Source: Chitinophaga filiformis (GTDB lineage: Bacteria > Bacteroidota > Bacteroidia > Chitinophagales > Chitinophagaceae). From it: a stretch of DNA of 64,000 bases. Below the pieces are notes generated by a model, which searched no databases, had not been told where the DNA came from, and saw only the letters and a program-made list of their open reading frames with translations. Positions 18,301-27,544 of the stretch are shown here, piece by piece (within the stretch, counting starts at the first letter, position 1; every line of letters starts with the position of its first letter). The translations under genes and the position numbers were made by a program. The stretch spans positions 405,330-469,329 of the forward strand of contig NZ_FNBN01000003.1 in NCBI RefSeq assembly GCF_900102545.1. The letters are read 5' to 3'.

Positions 18301-19436
18301 ATGATCCTGCCGCTTTTATCATTTTCTATATGCAGTTGTCTGCCTGCAGTGTCGATGATACGCTGGAGATCACCCTTGAAGTTATAGTGGAAGGTGATGA
18401 TAAATCCGGCCTTGTCATGAATGGATACAAGACGGTATTGCTTGTCGGCAGGATGCAGTTTATGGAAAGTATAAAAAAGTTTTTCTTGCTGGTCATAGAG
18501 TAGGTAGCTGTTGATATCTGTCCGTGTGAGCGTAAGCTGCTCATGCCGGTTATACTCGCCGGGCATACCGGAAGGAGTATAGCTAAAGACAGCGCTGCGT
18601 CCGTTTTTAAGCAATACGAGCGTGATGCCTTCCTGCGCATATTCCTGTACACGCATATCATAGGAGAAATGCATGGCATGGCCCAGTACGCCTTTATGGG
18701 GACTGTCGCTGTTCCATGAGCGGGCCCATGTAAGCGGAATAGGGCCGGGCAACTCAAAGTCCACACCATCATATATTACGATGCCCTGTACGAGATCTAC
18801 AGGTTCCAGACCCAGTTTACAGAGGAAGTTACTGAGTTTATTACTGCCAAAGGTTTTCTGTAGTGCATGGTTGAATTTCGTTACTACTTTTTTCAGTCCT
18901 TTCATCAATGCACCAAAACCGAAAGATGCTATTAAATTAATGAGTACGCCCGCCCAGTCGGGCACATAGGGGCCACCTACCATAACAGGTTTTCCGAATG
19001 AGAGCGGAATGGTAAAAGAGGTAGGAAGATACATGCTAGGTTTGGGTATCATCTTTTTACCCGGTTGCAGTGACAAGGGGATACCAATATCGTTGCAGGT
19101 CATCAGCATATGGCCTGTAGGACTCATAAGCCGGCCTTCCGTTTTTACCTTTTTGCTGCCATAAAAGTTGACAGAATCATGTCCGATCAGTGGGGCCAGC
19201 AACCAGGGACCACCCATGGGAAAATGGATGAATATAATAATGATGCCACTGGTATCACTTACGCCGCGGGGTACATGATTTACTTTGGTAGTAGCACCGA
19301 TGAAAGGGATGTAATCCATGGGATCCACTACAAATCCGATATATGGATGCGGCAGTGGAATGGGAAACCCTAAAAGTAGTACGATGTGAATGTCCAGGCC
19401 AATAACGGGTACAAAATGCTTATTACTTACTAACAT
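15372..19436 (-). CDS. PAAR/Rhs polymorphic toxin with ParB-like C-terminal tip
   Basis: 1354 residues, no signal peptide. The first ~150 residues are a PAAR-like tip (HVPRGVSDTSG, PMGGPW, GHDSVNFYGS, MLMTCNDIGIPLSLQPGKKM). A DUF6531-type segment follows (VDLVQGIVIYDGVDFELPGPIPLTWARSW, about 210-240), then a long array of YD/Rhs repeats (about 330-1050, e.g. YEYNEAGDL, FTYDEEGNL). The Rhs core ends with RYQGQYEDAETGLYYNRFRYY and DPTGLFGGIHLYAYV near 1215. The last 123 residues (from IEWVDPKSL, ~1232) are the toxin, homologous to the Hint-carrier tip. Rhs shells encapsulate and cleave off such tips. A PAAR start implies delivery by a type VI-like contractile system, but no such genes are in the window. 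The immunity gene follows after 7 nt. Confidence 0.88.
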   Translation of the reverse strand: MLVSNKHFVPVIGLDIHIVLLLGFPIPLPHPYIGFVVDPMDYIPFIGATTKVNHVPRGVSDTSGIIIIFIHFPMGGPWLLAPLIGHDSVNFYGSKKVKTEGRLMSPTGHMLMTCNDIGIPLSLQPGKKMIPKPSMYLPTSFTIPLSFGKPVMVGGPYVPDWAGVLINLIASFGFGALMKGLKKVVTKFNHALQKTFGSNKLSNFLCKLGLEPVDLVQGIVIYDGVDFELPGPIPLTWARSWNSDSPHKGVLGHAMHFSYDMRVQEYAQEGITLVLLKNGRSAVFSYTPSGMPGEYNRHEQLTLTRTDINSYLLYDQQEKLFYTFHKLHPADKQYRLVSIHDKAGFIITFHYNFKGDLQRIIDTAGRQLHIENDKSGRIIRVTTQHRGQERLMVSYEYNEAGDLSAIIDANNKAIRMIYEDHLMIQRTDRNGQSFYWEYDRQRRCIHAWGEKGVLEGYIAYHPEKGYNVLTDSLGNETTYYYTPDFVVHQVKDALGHSTFTEYTEDFEIYRYIDEEGNATGFSYDEWGNCIALTKADGATRSFTYDEEGNLLLVKDAQGNTRSYVYNEHNGLLHTITEADGSLIMFEYDQQQLLRKVERLRAGSTLLEYDEDLNLTSVTLPDKATYSWQYDAWGQCIRSNNPQQESQYFQYDALGRVTDIRTPDGNHIRLGYNAYDEVIHAKDKHHDIRFTYTQLGSLQSREENGTKIHFILDTEERLVAVVNEHGESYRFKRNQRGEVIEETGFDNVSRFLKRDAKGNVIRIDRPGKRSTIYEYDYNYRVTRAEHSDGSWETFSYNRNGQLVEAINENSSVRFERDVSGNIVREWQNEHELSTTFNKYGKRLHVRSSLGADIRYERNHNGVVTRITTTDESIDDPWTAQITRNLRGLETERILPGCIVNRRVYDDAGLPVHHSVSHHTRTVRSRYYRWDANQQLRQIINALDKGVSTFSHDSFGHLSRAQYEDGQFDYRLPDKMGNLYKTPERKDRKYTAGGQLKESSQARFEYDEEGNLTRKITKEGTVWEYAWYGNGMLKQVIRPDKQAVSFEYDALGRRTAKIFKQQITRWLWDGNVPLHEWHYPVKQRPVTTIDEDGNILTPTEPVPAETLTTWTFEADAAVPAARISAGKKYSLIADYLGTPCEAYDDEGNNVWSCELDIYGNVRKLAGDRHFVPFRYQGQYEDAETGLYYNRFRYYSPEEGSYISHDPTGLFGGIHLYAYVKKPDAYVDIFGLNPIEWVDPKSLNFSQGYVGHQVEEYAQAMKDGNWDWSRSPLEVAEIDGHRVSLDNRRLMAAQMAEVPQVPIRIVNLDDPRPDGGTYRSNLEKKLNSKPKRRPDLQKADLRPHGSPNKPTIVYPNK

Positions 19437-19579
19437 GCTATGAGGTTTTTCTTCGGGCTAAACCAGGGTTACGAAAGTGGAAAATATTTTTCCAGATACA
19501 GTTATGGTGCAATATAAAAATTATTCTATTATCTTACCCTCAAGGCAAAGATTCAACCGAAATCAAATCGTTCACGTCA

Positions 19580-20656
19580 ATGAAACAAAGGCTCCTGTCG
19601 CTCGACTTTTTCAGAGGTTTGACCGTGGCTGCTATGATCCTGGTCAATAATCCGGGAAGCTGGTCTTACGTTTATCCCCCGCTGGAACATTCAAAATGGA
19701 ATGGCTGCACACCTACGGATCTGGTATTTCCTTTTTTCCTGTTTATGGTAGGCGTATCTGTCACATTTGCGCTGAGCAGCCGTAAGGCAGATACCGGCGG
19801 ACATGGAAAACTGATCCTGCATATTTTCCGCCGGGCGGCTATCATTTTTGCTATCGGACTGGCTTTTCGTCTGATACCATCCTTTGACTTCTATAATCTG
19901 AGGATTTTAGGCGTTTTACAGCGCATTGCGATCGTTTTTCTTATCATCTCTCTGCTCTATATCAAAACAGGTCCTAAAGCCCGCATATGGCTTTGTTTTT
20001 CGTTTCTGGTGATATACTGGCTCCTGATGACGGTAGTACCTGTACCAGGTATTGGTCCGGCGAACCTGGAACCTGAAACTAACCTGGCAGCATGGCTGGA
20101 CCGTACCGTAATGGGAGAGCGGCATCTCTGGAAGCAGGCCCGTACCTGGGACCCTGAAGGCATTTTAAGCACGCTGCCGGCTATTTCAACGGGGTTGCTG
20201 GGTATTATGACGGGCGACTGGCTACGCCGTAAGGATGTAGGGGATGCTGAAAAGGTGTCCTGGCTGTTTACCGCAGGTTTCCTGTCGGTACTGGCAGGCC
20301 TGGTATGGGATGGATTCTTCCCGATCAACAAGTCACTGTGGACAAGCTCCTTTGTACTCTATACCGGCGGACTGGCAGCCATGGGACTGGCATTATCCTA
20401 CTGGCTGGTCGATGTACAGAAATACCAGCGGGTTACGCCTCCTTTTGTAGCTTTCGGTAGAAACGCTATTACTGCCTATGTTTTATCCGGTGTTGTTCCC
20501 ATGGTCTTTAAAGGAATGTCCGGTGGGATGTTCAGGGGCTATTCCGGGGTGTTTTCTCCTCTCAATGCATCTCTGGCCGCAGCCATTACGCTGGTGTTGC
20601 TGCTATTCATCCCGGTATGGATCATGTATAAAAGAAATATCATCGTAAAAATCTGA
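19580..20656 (+). CDS. DUF5009/HGSNAT-like membrane acyltransferase family protein
   Basis: 358 residues with about 10 membrane segments. The N-terminus RLLSLDFFRGLTVAAMILVNNPG followed by PLEHSKWNGCTPTDLVFPFFLFMVGVS is the hallmark of bacterial relatives of heparan-alpha-glucosaminide N-acetyltransferase (DUF5009/COG4299). RRAAIIFAIGLAFRL, ILGVLQRIA and FGRNAITAYVLS near the C-terminus also fit. Members are thought to transfer acyl groups across the inner membrane to amino sugars or glycans, but most are untested. It is divergent from the Rhs gene and runs just ahead of the sigma-factor gene (76-bp gap), so a link with the following uptake locus is possible but unproven. Confidence 0.8.
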   Translation: MKQRLLSLDFFRGLTVAAMILVNNPGSWSYVYPPLEHSKWNGCTPTDLVFPFFLFMVGVSVTFALSSRKADTGGHGKLILHIFRRAAIIFAIGLAFRLIPSFDFYNLRILGVLQRIAIVFLIISLLYIKTGPKARIWLCFSFLVIYWLLMTVVPVPGIGPANLEPETNLAAWLDRTVMGERHLWKQARTWDPEGILSTLPAISTGLLGIMTGDWLRRKDVGDAEKVSWLFTAGFLSVLAGLVWDGFFPINKSLWTSSFVLYTGGLAAMGLALSYWLVDVQKYQRVTPPFVAFGRNAITAYVLSGVVPMVFKGMSGGMFRGYSGVFSPLNASLAAAITLVLLLFIPVWIMYKRNIIVKI

Positions 20657-20732
20657 TGTGGAACGAAAATGTTACCACTGGCCGGTATTTTTTTTGTATT
20701 ATTAGGCAATCGTCTTCCTAAACTTACTGCCA

Positions 20733-21353
20733 ATGCAATCGGAGAGCCACGTGTTATGGTGGAATGCGTTTAAACAGGGGGATTGGGACGCCTTTACTGC
20801 GCTCTACGGCGAGTTTTATGAACTGTTGAACAATTATGGCCGCAAGTTTACGCAGGACGCGGACCTGATCCAGGATGTAGTACATGATCTTTTTGTAAGA
20901 TTATGGACCACCCGCACCCGGCTGGGCAATCCTGCCTCTGTGAAGAACTACCTGTACAAGGCATTACGCTCTGCACTATTCCGTAAAATACAGTCCCTGT
21001 CCAAATTTGTAGAACTGGATAATGCCTCCGGACAGGGGGGATTTACTGTGAATTTCATTCCCGATGCATCTTTCCGCCAGGAAGAACAGGAACTCAGGAA
21101 CCAGGTGATTGCCCTGGTCAATACATTACCTGCCCGTCAGCAGGAGATTATCTTCCTCCGTTTTTATGAAGGAATGTCCTATGAGGAGATCGCCGTCATC
21201 ATGGACATCAATATGAGCTCAACCTACAAATTATTATATAAGGCCCTCGACAACCTGCAGAAGGTGTCAGATAAGCGTTTCCTGACCATTTTAAGTGTAC
21301 TCTTTTTCCTCTCCAACAATTTTTCTAAAAAAATGATGATTCCGGAGGGATAA
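20733..21353 (+). CDS. ECF sigma factor (SusCD-linked)
   Basis: 206 residues with sigma region 2 (FTALYGEFYELLNNYGRKF...LIQDVVHDLFVRLWTTR) and region 4 (LPARQQEIIFLRFYEGMSYEEIAVIMDINMSSTYKLLYKALDNLQK) of the Bacteroidota ECF type. It is followed after ~45 nt by a FecR-type anti-sigma gene and then SusC/SusD genes, the standard trans-envelope signalling order: substrate binding to SusC is relayed through its STN domain to FecR, which frees the sigma factor to transcribe the operon. A hydrophobic Phe/Leu-rich tail (LTILSVLFFLSNNF) after region 4 is seen in other members of this group. Confidence 0.93.
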   Translation: MQSESHVLWWNAFKQGDWDAFTALYGEFYELLNNYGRKFTQDADLIQDVVHDLFVRLWTTRTRLGNPASVKNYLYKALRSALFRKIQSLSKFVELDNASGQGGFTVNFIPDASFRQEEQELRNQVIALVNTLPARQQEIIFLRFYEGMSYEEIAVIMDINMSSTYKLLYKALDNLQKVSDKRFLTILSVLFFLSNNFSKKMMIPEG

Positions 21354-21398
21354 TTTCCACCATGTCATGTCTAATAGTAGTAAATCGGGGATATCGTG

Positions 21399-22451
21399 AT
21401 GAACAATGAGAAATATGCAACATACAGATTGGAAGACTTCCTGGACGATGACGCCTTTATTAAGTGGGCGTCTGGTAAAGAACAGGATGCACCTGTAGCA
21501 CAGTTCTGGAGCGAATTCCCTTTACAGTACCCATCTGCTGCCGCCAACTATGAATTTGCCGTCAGTGTGATCCGTACTTACCGTTCGCAGGAAGTGTGGG
21601 AGAACAGGGACAATAAGGCGCATGTCCTGGAAAGGATCACCGCTACCATAGCCGCCAATAACAACCGCCGTCCTGCACTGATCCGCCGCATGAGCACATG
21701 GGTAAGGGCCGCAGCTGTTGTGCTGATCGCTACTGTAGGTGGCTACCTGCTCTTTAATAAGCTGGGCAAGCCGACAAGAGAAACAATCGCAACAGGCTAT
21801 GGCGAAAAACGAACCATCACTCTGCCCGACCATTCAGTGGTGACACTGAATGCCTCCTCCTCCATTGCTTTCAATGAAAAATGGGATACCACCTTAGCCA
21901 GGGAAGTATGGGTAGATGGAGAAGCCTTCTTCGATGTGAAACACCTGAACAGTGATACTACCAATATAAGACCCGGACAACGTTTCCTGGTACATAGCAA
22001 TGGCCTGACAATAGAAGTACTCGGAACATCCTTTAATGTAAGAAGTCGCCACGGAAAAACGAAAGTAGGACTGGTAACAGGAAAGATCCAGGTAGGATTC
22101 AGCGGCGCTGCTGCACCGAAAGCTATGGTAATGTTGCCGGGCGATTATATCGAGTATGCGGATAATCATTTATTACTAACTAAAAAGATAGATAAGCCGG
22201 AATCAATTAAACGTTGGACACAGGTACCGCTGACGTTTACTGATGCTACACTAAGTGAGATAATAGAAACACTGCAGGACAATTATGGTTACACTGTAAA
22301 AGTCAGTGAACAATCAATCAAAAAACTAAAGATAGAGGGAGATATCAACGTAGCTAACGTAGAGGAACTATTGACTGTAATTACCACGACGCTGAATGTC
22401 AAAATAGAGCAGCCTTCCGAGAAGGCGCTTGTCATAACTTCAGGAAAATAA
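21399..22451 (+). CDS. FecR-family anti-sigma factor
   Basis: 350 residues from the ATG at 21399; a GTG one codon upstream is also possible. The cytoplasmic N-terminal ~95 residues (anti-sigma part, YRLEDFLDDDAFIKWASG) are followed by one membrane helix (VRAAAVVLIATVGGYLLF, ~105-122). The periplasmic FecR domain comes next (GEKRTITLPDHSVVTLNASSSIAF, REVWVDGEAFFDV, FLVHSNGLTIEVLGTSFNVRSR), then a C-terminal DUF4974-type domain (PLTFTDATLSEIIETLQDNYGYTVKV) that contacts the STN domain of the receptor. It should hold the upstream sigma factor inactive until the downstream SusC signals. Confidence 0.92.
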   Translation: MNNEKYATYRLEDFLDDDAFIKWASGKEQDAPVAQFWSEFPLQYPSAAANYEFAVSVIRTYRSQEVWENRDNKAHVLERITATIAANNNRRPALIRRMSTWVRAAAVVLIATVGGYLLFNKLGKPTRETIATGYGEKRTITLPDHSVVTLNASSSIAFNEKWDTTLAREVWVDGEAFFDVKHLNSDTTNIRPGQRFLVHSNGLTIEVLGTSFNVRSRHGKTKVGLVTGKIQVGFSGAAAPKAMVMLPGDYIEYADNHLLLTKKIDKPESIKRWTQVPLTFTDATLSEIIETLQDNYGYTVKVSEQSIKKLKIEGDINVANVEELLTVITTTLNVKIEQPSEKALVITSGK

Positions 22452-22511
22452 CAGCGGGAAAAACACGCGCGTAAACGCCGCGGGAAAAACTAGGACACGT
22501 AAAAAAAAATT

Positions 22512-25500
22512 ATGAACATTTTGAACCAAAATCTCGTTTTGGGGCTGCTCTCTTGTGCCCTGCTGCCAGGTATTGCCCTGTCTGCCGGTGCACAGACGCC
22601 CACGATGTATGCCGCGATGAGGCAGTCAGATAAGATCCCTGTAAAACATGTATCCGCAACAGTGTCCCTGAAAGAAGCTTTAATAAAGCTGAAGAAATTC
22701 CAGAATATACGTATCGCTTACAAAGAGGGACTATTGGATGGGAAAGTAGTAGCTGCTGATGTAATAGAAAAAGCAGAACACATGGACGCAGAAGCTGCTC
22801 TGAAGCTGCTGCTGTCAGATTTTCCATTAGCCTACATGCGTATTAACAAAACACAGTATTCCATATATGTGCCAACAGCGGCTACCGTGCTGAATGTAAA
22901 CAACCTGATGGCAGATAAGCTGAAAGGTAAGGTAACAGGCCCAGATGGTGCACCTATTCCCGGCGCCAGCATTGTGCTCAAGGGAAACACATCCGTAGCT
23001 ACGATGGCTGCTGCTGATGGTAGTTTTGAACTGAACCTGAAAGGTGCGACTCCTCCCTTTGTGCTGATAGTAAGCTCCATGGGCTTCAGCAAACAGGAAG
23101 TGAATGTAACAGATGCAGGTGCTCCTTTAACGGTAAGTCTTGCAGAAGCCAATGAGTCACTATCTGAAGTGGTAGTAACCGCCCTTGGTATCAGGAAAGA
23201 GAAAAAGGCGCTGGTATATGCCGTAACAGAAGTAAAAGGTAGTGAGTTCACACAGGCCCGTGAGGTGAATATCGCCAATGCACTGAGCGGAAAGATAGCA
23301 GGTGTGAATGCCACCAGTCTGGCCAGTGGTCCCGGTGGTTCCAGCCGTGTGATCATCCGTGGTAACAGTTCACTGGGTAGTGAGAACCAGCCTTTATATG
23401 TGGTGAATGGTATGCCGATAGATAATACAACACCTGGTGGCGCTCCTACTACTGGTGGTGGTGGTCAGAACGTGGATAGAGGTGATGGTATCGGCGGTAT
23501 CAACCCGGATGATATTGAGACCATCAGCGTATTGAAAGGTGGATCTGCTGCTGCGCTGTACGGCTCCCGTGCTGCAAATGGTGTTATCCTCATCACGACC
23601 AAAAAAGGCCGCGCACGTCAGGGCATCGGTGTAGACTATAACACTACCATGACGATGGAGACACCATCTGTAAAGCCTGACTGGCAGTACGAGTATGGCC
23701 AGGGTGATAAAGGATTGAAACCAACGTCACAGGCAGAGGCTATTACCTATGGCCGTCGCTCATGGGGTACTAAAATGGATGGTACGCAATACATCGCTTT
23801 TGATGGTAAAATGCATACCTATTCTCCTCAGAGAGATAATATCAAAAACTTCTACCGTACAGGAGCTACCTATACCAATACTGTAGCATTCAACGGTGGT
23901 AGTGAAAATATTAATTTCCGCTTCTCGCTCTCCAATACCAACAGTAAAAGCATCGTTCCTAACTCCAAGTTCGACAAGAAAATTGCGAACCTGAACCTGA
24001 ATGCTTTCCTGGGTAAAAAGCTGAGCATAGAAGCTGTAGCGCAATATAATGTTGAGAATGCGACCAACCGCTCCAGTTCCGGGGATGCCACCGGTAACCC
24101 CAACTGGGGCGTTTATATGATCGCCAACACAGTGGATATCCGCGCCCTTGATCCCGGTTATGATGCAACAGGCCGTGAGATCCAATGGAATGAAACAGCG
24201 TATGCATCCAATCCTTACTTCGTTGTCAACAGGTTTAAGAATAACGATACCAAGAACCGTTTCATCGGTCAGGCAAGTGTGAAGTATGATCTGCTGAAGA
24301 ACCTGTATGTGAAAGGTACGGTGAGCCGTGACTTCTTTAACTACAACTATGTTGGTATTATTCCAACCGGTACGGTATACACAACCGGTGCAGCTGGTGA
24401 ATACAGTGAACTGAGAAATGCAGTAGCAGAAACCAACTCAATGGTAACTGCCAACTACAATACCAAGATTGCCGGTACTATCGGTGTGAATGCATTGGCT
24501 GGTGTAAATGCCCGTCGCTTCAACTCTAACCAGACCGCCATCACCGGTACACAGTTTATTATTCCATTCTTCTATAGCTCTACCAACCTGACTACTTCCA
24601 CTACTACACCAACCAGGAATAAAGTAGCGACCAACTCCATATTCGGTTCCGTAGACCTGGATTACAAATCTATCATCTTCCTGAACTTCACAGGACGCCA
24701 GGACTGGTTCTCTACACTCAGTCCGAAGAGCAACAGTATCTTCTATCCATCTGTAGGTGGTAGTATCATGCTGTCGGATGCGTTTAAACTACCTAAGGTG
24801 ATCAACTATGCAAAACTGCGCAGTTCATGGGCACAAGTGGGCGGTGCTACGCCCGATCCTTACATCCTGAACCAGACTTATTCCATGGTGCAGGGTGGTC
24901 ACCTGGGACGTCCGGTACAGCAGATCACACAGTCAAACGGTGTGAACCTGGTTACCAACTCCAACCTGAAACCGCTGACCTCTACTACCTATGAAGTAGG
25001 TGGTGAAGTACAGTTCTTCAATAACAGACTGGGTATTGACCTCACTTACTATAAGAAACAGACAACAGACGATATCGTAAGCACCGCTGTATCTACCGCT
25101 TCCGGTTATAACAACGCTTTGCTGAACGTAGGTAAGTTGTCTAACAAAGGAATCGAGTTACTGTTAACCGGTACACCTGTTAAATCAAAGAACTTCTCCT
25201 GGTCTGTAAGCTACAATATGGCCCACAATACCAGCAAGGTAGAACAGCTGGCAGCAGGCCTCACCACCTTACAGATGGCAACAAGCGTGGGTAGCTGGGC
25301 ATTCATCCACAATACAGTAGGACAACCTTATGGTATTATCAAAGGATATACTACTGTAAAGAATGCGAAAGGACAGACTGTATATAACAGCACAACAGGT
25401 TATGAGCAGAAGAGCGACCTGGTAGCATTAGGTAATGGTGTACCTCCTTTAACAATGGGTCTGACCAATACCTTCAGCTACAAGCGCCTGTCGCTCGACA

Positions 25501-25964
25501 TCTTAGTAGACGGTAAGTTTGGTAACAAAGTATTCTCCGGTACAGATGTATATGCTACCCGTTTCGGTCTGCATAAGAAAACACTGGCAGGCAGGGAAAC
25601 CGGCCTGGAACTGAATGGTGTTGACCAGAATGGTAATGAATATCACAACACGATCCCGGTAGCGAATCTGCGTCTCTACTACGACAATACCAAGAACTAT
25701 ACAGACCACTTCCTCTTTGATGGCAGCTTTGTAAAACTGCGCCAGGTGATCTTCAGTTACCAGATCCCGATACAGGAGAGATTGAAAAAAGTGGTACAGA
25801 GTGCGTCCATCTCGTTTGTGGCACGTAACCTCGCCATCCTGTATAAAAAGACTGACAACTTCGATCCGGAATCCAGCTATACAAATGGCAATGCACAAGG
25901 TTTTGAGGCGTTCGGTATTCCACGTACAAGAAGCTTCGGTGCGAACCTGATGGTGAAATTCTAA
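22512..25964 (+). CDS. SusC/RagA-type TonB-dependent transporter with STN domain
   Basis: 1150 residues. A signal peptide (LLSCALLPGIALSAGAQ) is followed by an STN signalling domain (~45-120, SLKEALIKLKKFQNIRIAYKE), a carboxypeptidase-regulatory-like domain (~137-215, GKVTGPDGAPIPGASIVLKG), the TonB plug with SLSEVVVTALG and RGNSSLGSENQPLYVVNGMPI, and a 22-strand-type barrel ending in NLMVKF. It is an outer-membrane importer working with the SusD lipoprotein encoded 19 nt downstream. The STN domain makes it the sensor for the FecR/sigma pair upstream. The substrate is not evident; the linked enzymes point to an amino- or amide-containing carboxylate rather than a plain polysaccharide. Confidence 0.95.
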   Translation: MNILNQNLVLGLLSCALLPGIALSAGAQTPTMYAAMRQSDKIPVKHVSATVSLKEALIKLKKFQNIRIAYKEGLLDGKVVAADVIEKAEHMDAEAALKLLLSDFPLAYMRINKTQYSIYVPTAATVLNVNNLMADKLKGKVTGPDGAPIPGASIVLKGNTSVATMAAADGSFELNLKGATPPFVLIVSSMGFSKQEVNVTDAGAPLTVSLAEANESLSEVVVTALGIRKEKKALVYAVTEVKGSEFTQAREVNIANALSGKIAGVNATSLASGPGGSSRVIIRGNSSLGSENQPLYVVNGMPIDNTTPGGAPTTGGGGQNVDRGDGIGGINPDDIETISVLKGGSAAALYGSRAANGVILITTKKGRARQGIGVDYNTTMTMETPSVKPDWQYEYGQGDKGLKPTSQAEAITYGRRSWGTKMDGTQYIAFDGKMHTYSPQRDNIKNFYRTGATYTNTVAFNGGSENINFRFSLSNTNSKSIVPNSKFDKKIANLNLNAFLGKKLSIEAVAQYNVENATNRSSSGDATGNPNWGVYMIANTVDIRALDPGYDATGREIQWNETAYASNPYFVVNRFKNNDTKNRFIGQASVKYDLLKNLYVKGTVSRDFFNYNYVGIIPTGTVYTTGAAGEYSELRNAVAETNSMVTANYNTKIAGTIGVNALAGVNARRFNSNQTAITGTQFIIPFFYSSTNLTTSTTTPTRNKVATNSIFGSVDLDYKSIIFLNFTGRQDWFSTLSPKSNSIFYPSVGGSIMLSDAFKLPKVINYAKLRSSWAQVGGATPDPYILNQTYSMVQGGHLGRPVQQITQSNGVNLVTNSNLKPLTSTTYEVGGEVQFFNNRLGIDLTYYKKQTTDDIVSTAVSTASGYNNALLNVGKLSNKGIELLLTGTPVKSKNFSWSVSYNMAHNTSKVEQLAAGLTTLQMATSVGSWAFIHNTVGQPYGIIKGYTTVKNAKGQTVYNSTTGYEQKSDLVALGNGVPPLTMGLTNTFSYKRLSLDILVDGKFGNKVFSGTDVYATRFGLHKKTLAGRETGLELNGVDQNGNEYHNTIPVANLRLYYDNTKNYTDHFLFDGSFVKLRQVIFSYQIPIQERLKKVVQSASISFVARNLAILYKKTDNFDPESSYTNGNAQGFEAFGIPRTRSFGANLMVKF

Positions 25965-25983
25965 TCTCTTAAAACTACTACGG

Positions 25984-27516
25984 ATGAAAATGCGCTTTAA
26001 CTTTTTAATATATACAGCCATCGCAGCAACGCTGGCTTTCCAGTCCTGTGATAAAGGATTCGAAGAAATGAATGTCAATCCGGATGCATCGTCCACTGCA
26101 CAGCCTGAATATATGTTCAGTAAGGCGTTGCTGGATGCTTTTGGAAACAGCTATTTTGCTACTGACGTACTGGCCTGTGGCGGTTCCATGCAACATTTTG
26201 CGACTTATAAGGATGTACCTGGTATCGGTGATAAATATTATTTCCAGCAGGGTACTTATCCATATGATTACTTCACAACAGGGTATACTACAGCTGTCAA
26301 TGAAATAGCAACCACTATCAATTCGCTGAGTCCGGATAATGCTGCGGATGGTAACAAGCTGGCGATTGCCCGCATCTTCAGGGTGTATATCATGCACCGT
26401 CTGACAGACATGTATGGTGATATTCCTTATTCTGCATCAGTGAAAGGATATACAGAGAATAATTTCACACCTAAATACGACGCACAGGAAGATATCTATG
26501 CCGACATGCTGAAAGAGCTGGACGAAGCAGCAGCTAAACTGGATCCTGCAGTAGCTACTTTCGGTCCTGGTGACTTTATTTATTCCGGCGATGTGAATAA
26601 GTGGAAGAAATTCGCTTATTCCCTGATGCTGCGCCTGGGTATGCGCCTGTCGAGAAAAGCGCCGGATTTAGCTGAAACATGGGTGAAGAAAGCCATTGCC
26701 GGAGGTGTGATCACTGCCGACGGAGATATCGCTACGATGAAGTATGTGGATGGATCGCAGGCGATCAACCGTAATCCTGCCGCAGCAAGTATGCTGTCAA
26801 ACGACTATGCGGTAGCAAATGGCAACAGCAATACAGAGGGTGGAAAGCTGGCCAGGACATTTATTGATGCTTTAAAGGCAAACAATGACCCCCGTTTGAA
26901 TGTTATTGCAATAGTATGGAACAATGGTAAGGCAGATACCAGCACCGCACTACAGAAAGGTATGCAAAATGGTCTGCTGAATAAGCCGGCTGATTTTACC
27001 AGCTATTCCGAGCCTAATCCGGCTACTATTCTTCAATACAATGCTCCTTTCATCCTGATGAGTGCCGCTGAAGTGAACCTGTTGCTGGCGGAAGCAGGGG
27101 TGAATGGCTGGTGGGAAGGAAGTGCTGCCGGCGCATTTGCAGATGCTATTGCGGCTTCTATGCGTAACTGGGCATTGTTTGGCAGTGGGGGCGTGATTGC
27201 TCCGGAGAAGATTGCAGCTTATCAGGCGGCACATCCGCTGACTGGTGGGGCAGAAGCGATGAAAGCGATGATCGGGCAGGAGAAATGGGTGTCTTTATTC
27301 CTGGATGAGCAGGAGATACATGCTAACTGGCGCCGTACCGGATATCCTGTTTTGACACCGGTAAATGTTCCCGGCAATTCTACTGGTGGTACTATTCCCC
27401 GCCGTCTGTTATACCCGCCTTCTGAAGAAAGCGTGAACAGCGGTAGCCTGGCAGAAGCAATTACCCGTCAGGGACCAAACCTGATGACAACCCGCGTATG
27501 GTGGGATAAACAATAA
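25984..27516 (+). CDS. SusD/RagB-like lipoprotein (SusD-like_2 type)
   Basis: 510 residues with a lipoprotein signal ending FQSC (lipidated Cys ~20). The start DKGFEEMNVNPDASSTAQPEYMFSKAL is characteristic of the SusD-like_2 branch, which is often paired with transporters for peptides and other non-starch substrates. TPR-like helical segments (RIFRVYIMHRLTDMYGDIPYS, KKFAYSLMLRLGMRLS) and the late FILMSAAEVNLLLAEAGVNGW and EIHANWRRTGYP motifs are intact. It acts as the surface lid that binds substrate over the SusC pore. Confidence 0.93.
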   Translation: MKMRFNFLIYTAIAATLAFQSCDKGFEEMNVNPDASSTAQPEYMFSKALLDAFGNSYFATDVLACGGSMQHFATYKDVPGIGDKYYFQQGTYPYDYFTTGYTTAVNEIATTINSLSPDNAADGNKLAIARIFRVYIMHRLTDMYGDIPYSASVKGYTENNFTPKYDAQEDIYADMLKELDEAAAKLDPAVATFGPGDFIYSGDVNKWKKFAYSLMLRLGMRLSRKAPDLAETWVKKAIAGGVITADGDIATMKYVDGSQAINRNPAAASMLSNDYAVANGNSNTEGGKLARTFIDALKANNDPRLNVIAIVWNNGKADTSTALQKGMQNGLLNKPADFTSYSEPNPATILQYNAPFILMSAAEVNLLLAEAGVNGWWEGSAAGAFADAIAASMRNWALFGSGGVIAPEKIAAYQAAHPLTGGAEAMKAMIGQEKWVSLFLDEQEIHANWRRTGYPVLTPVNVPGNSTGGTIPRRLLYPPSEESVNSGSLAEAITRQGPNLMTTRVWWDKQ

Positions 27517-27544
27517 AATACCCGTATCTCAAACTAACTAAATC

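Noticed and set aside
15372..19436. Presence of a type VI secretion or contractile injection locus
   Set aside because: The PAAR tip implies one, but no sheath, tube, baseplate or ClpV-like gene is in the window.
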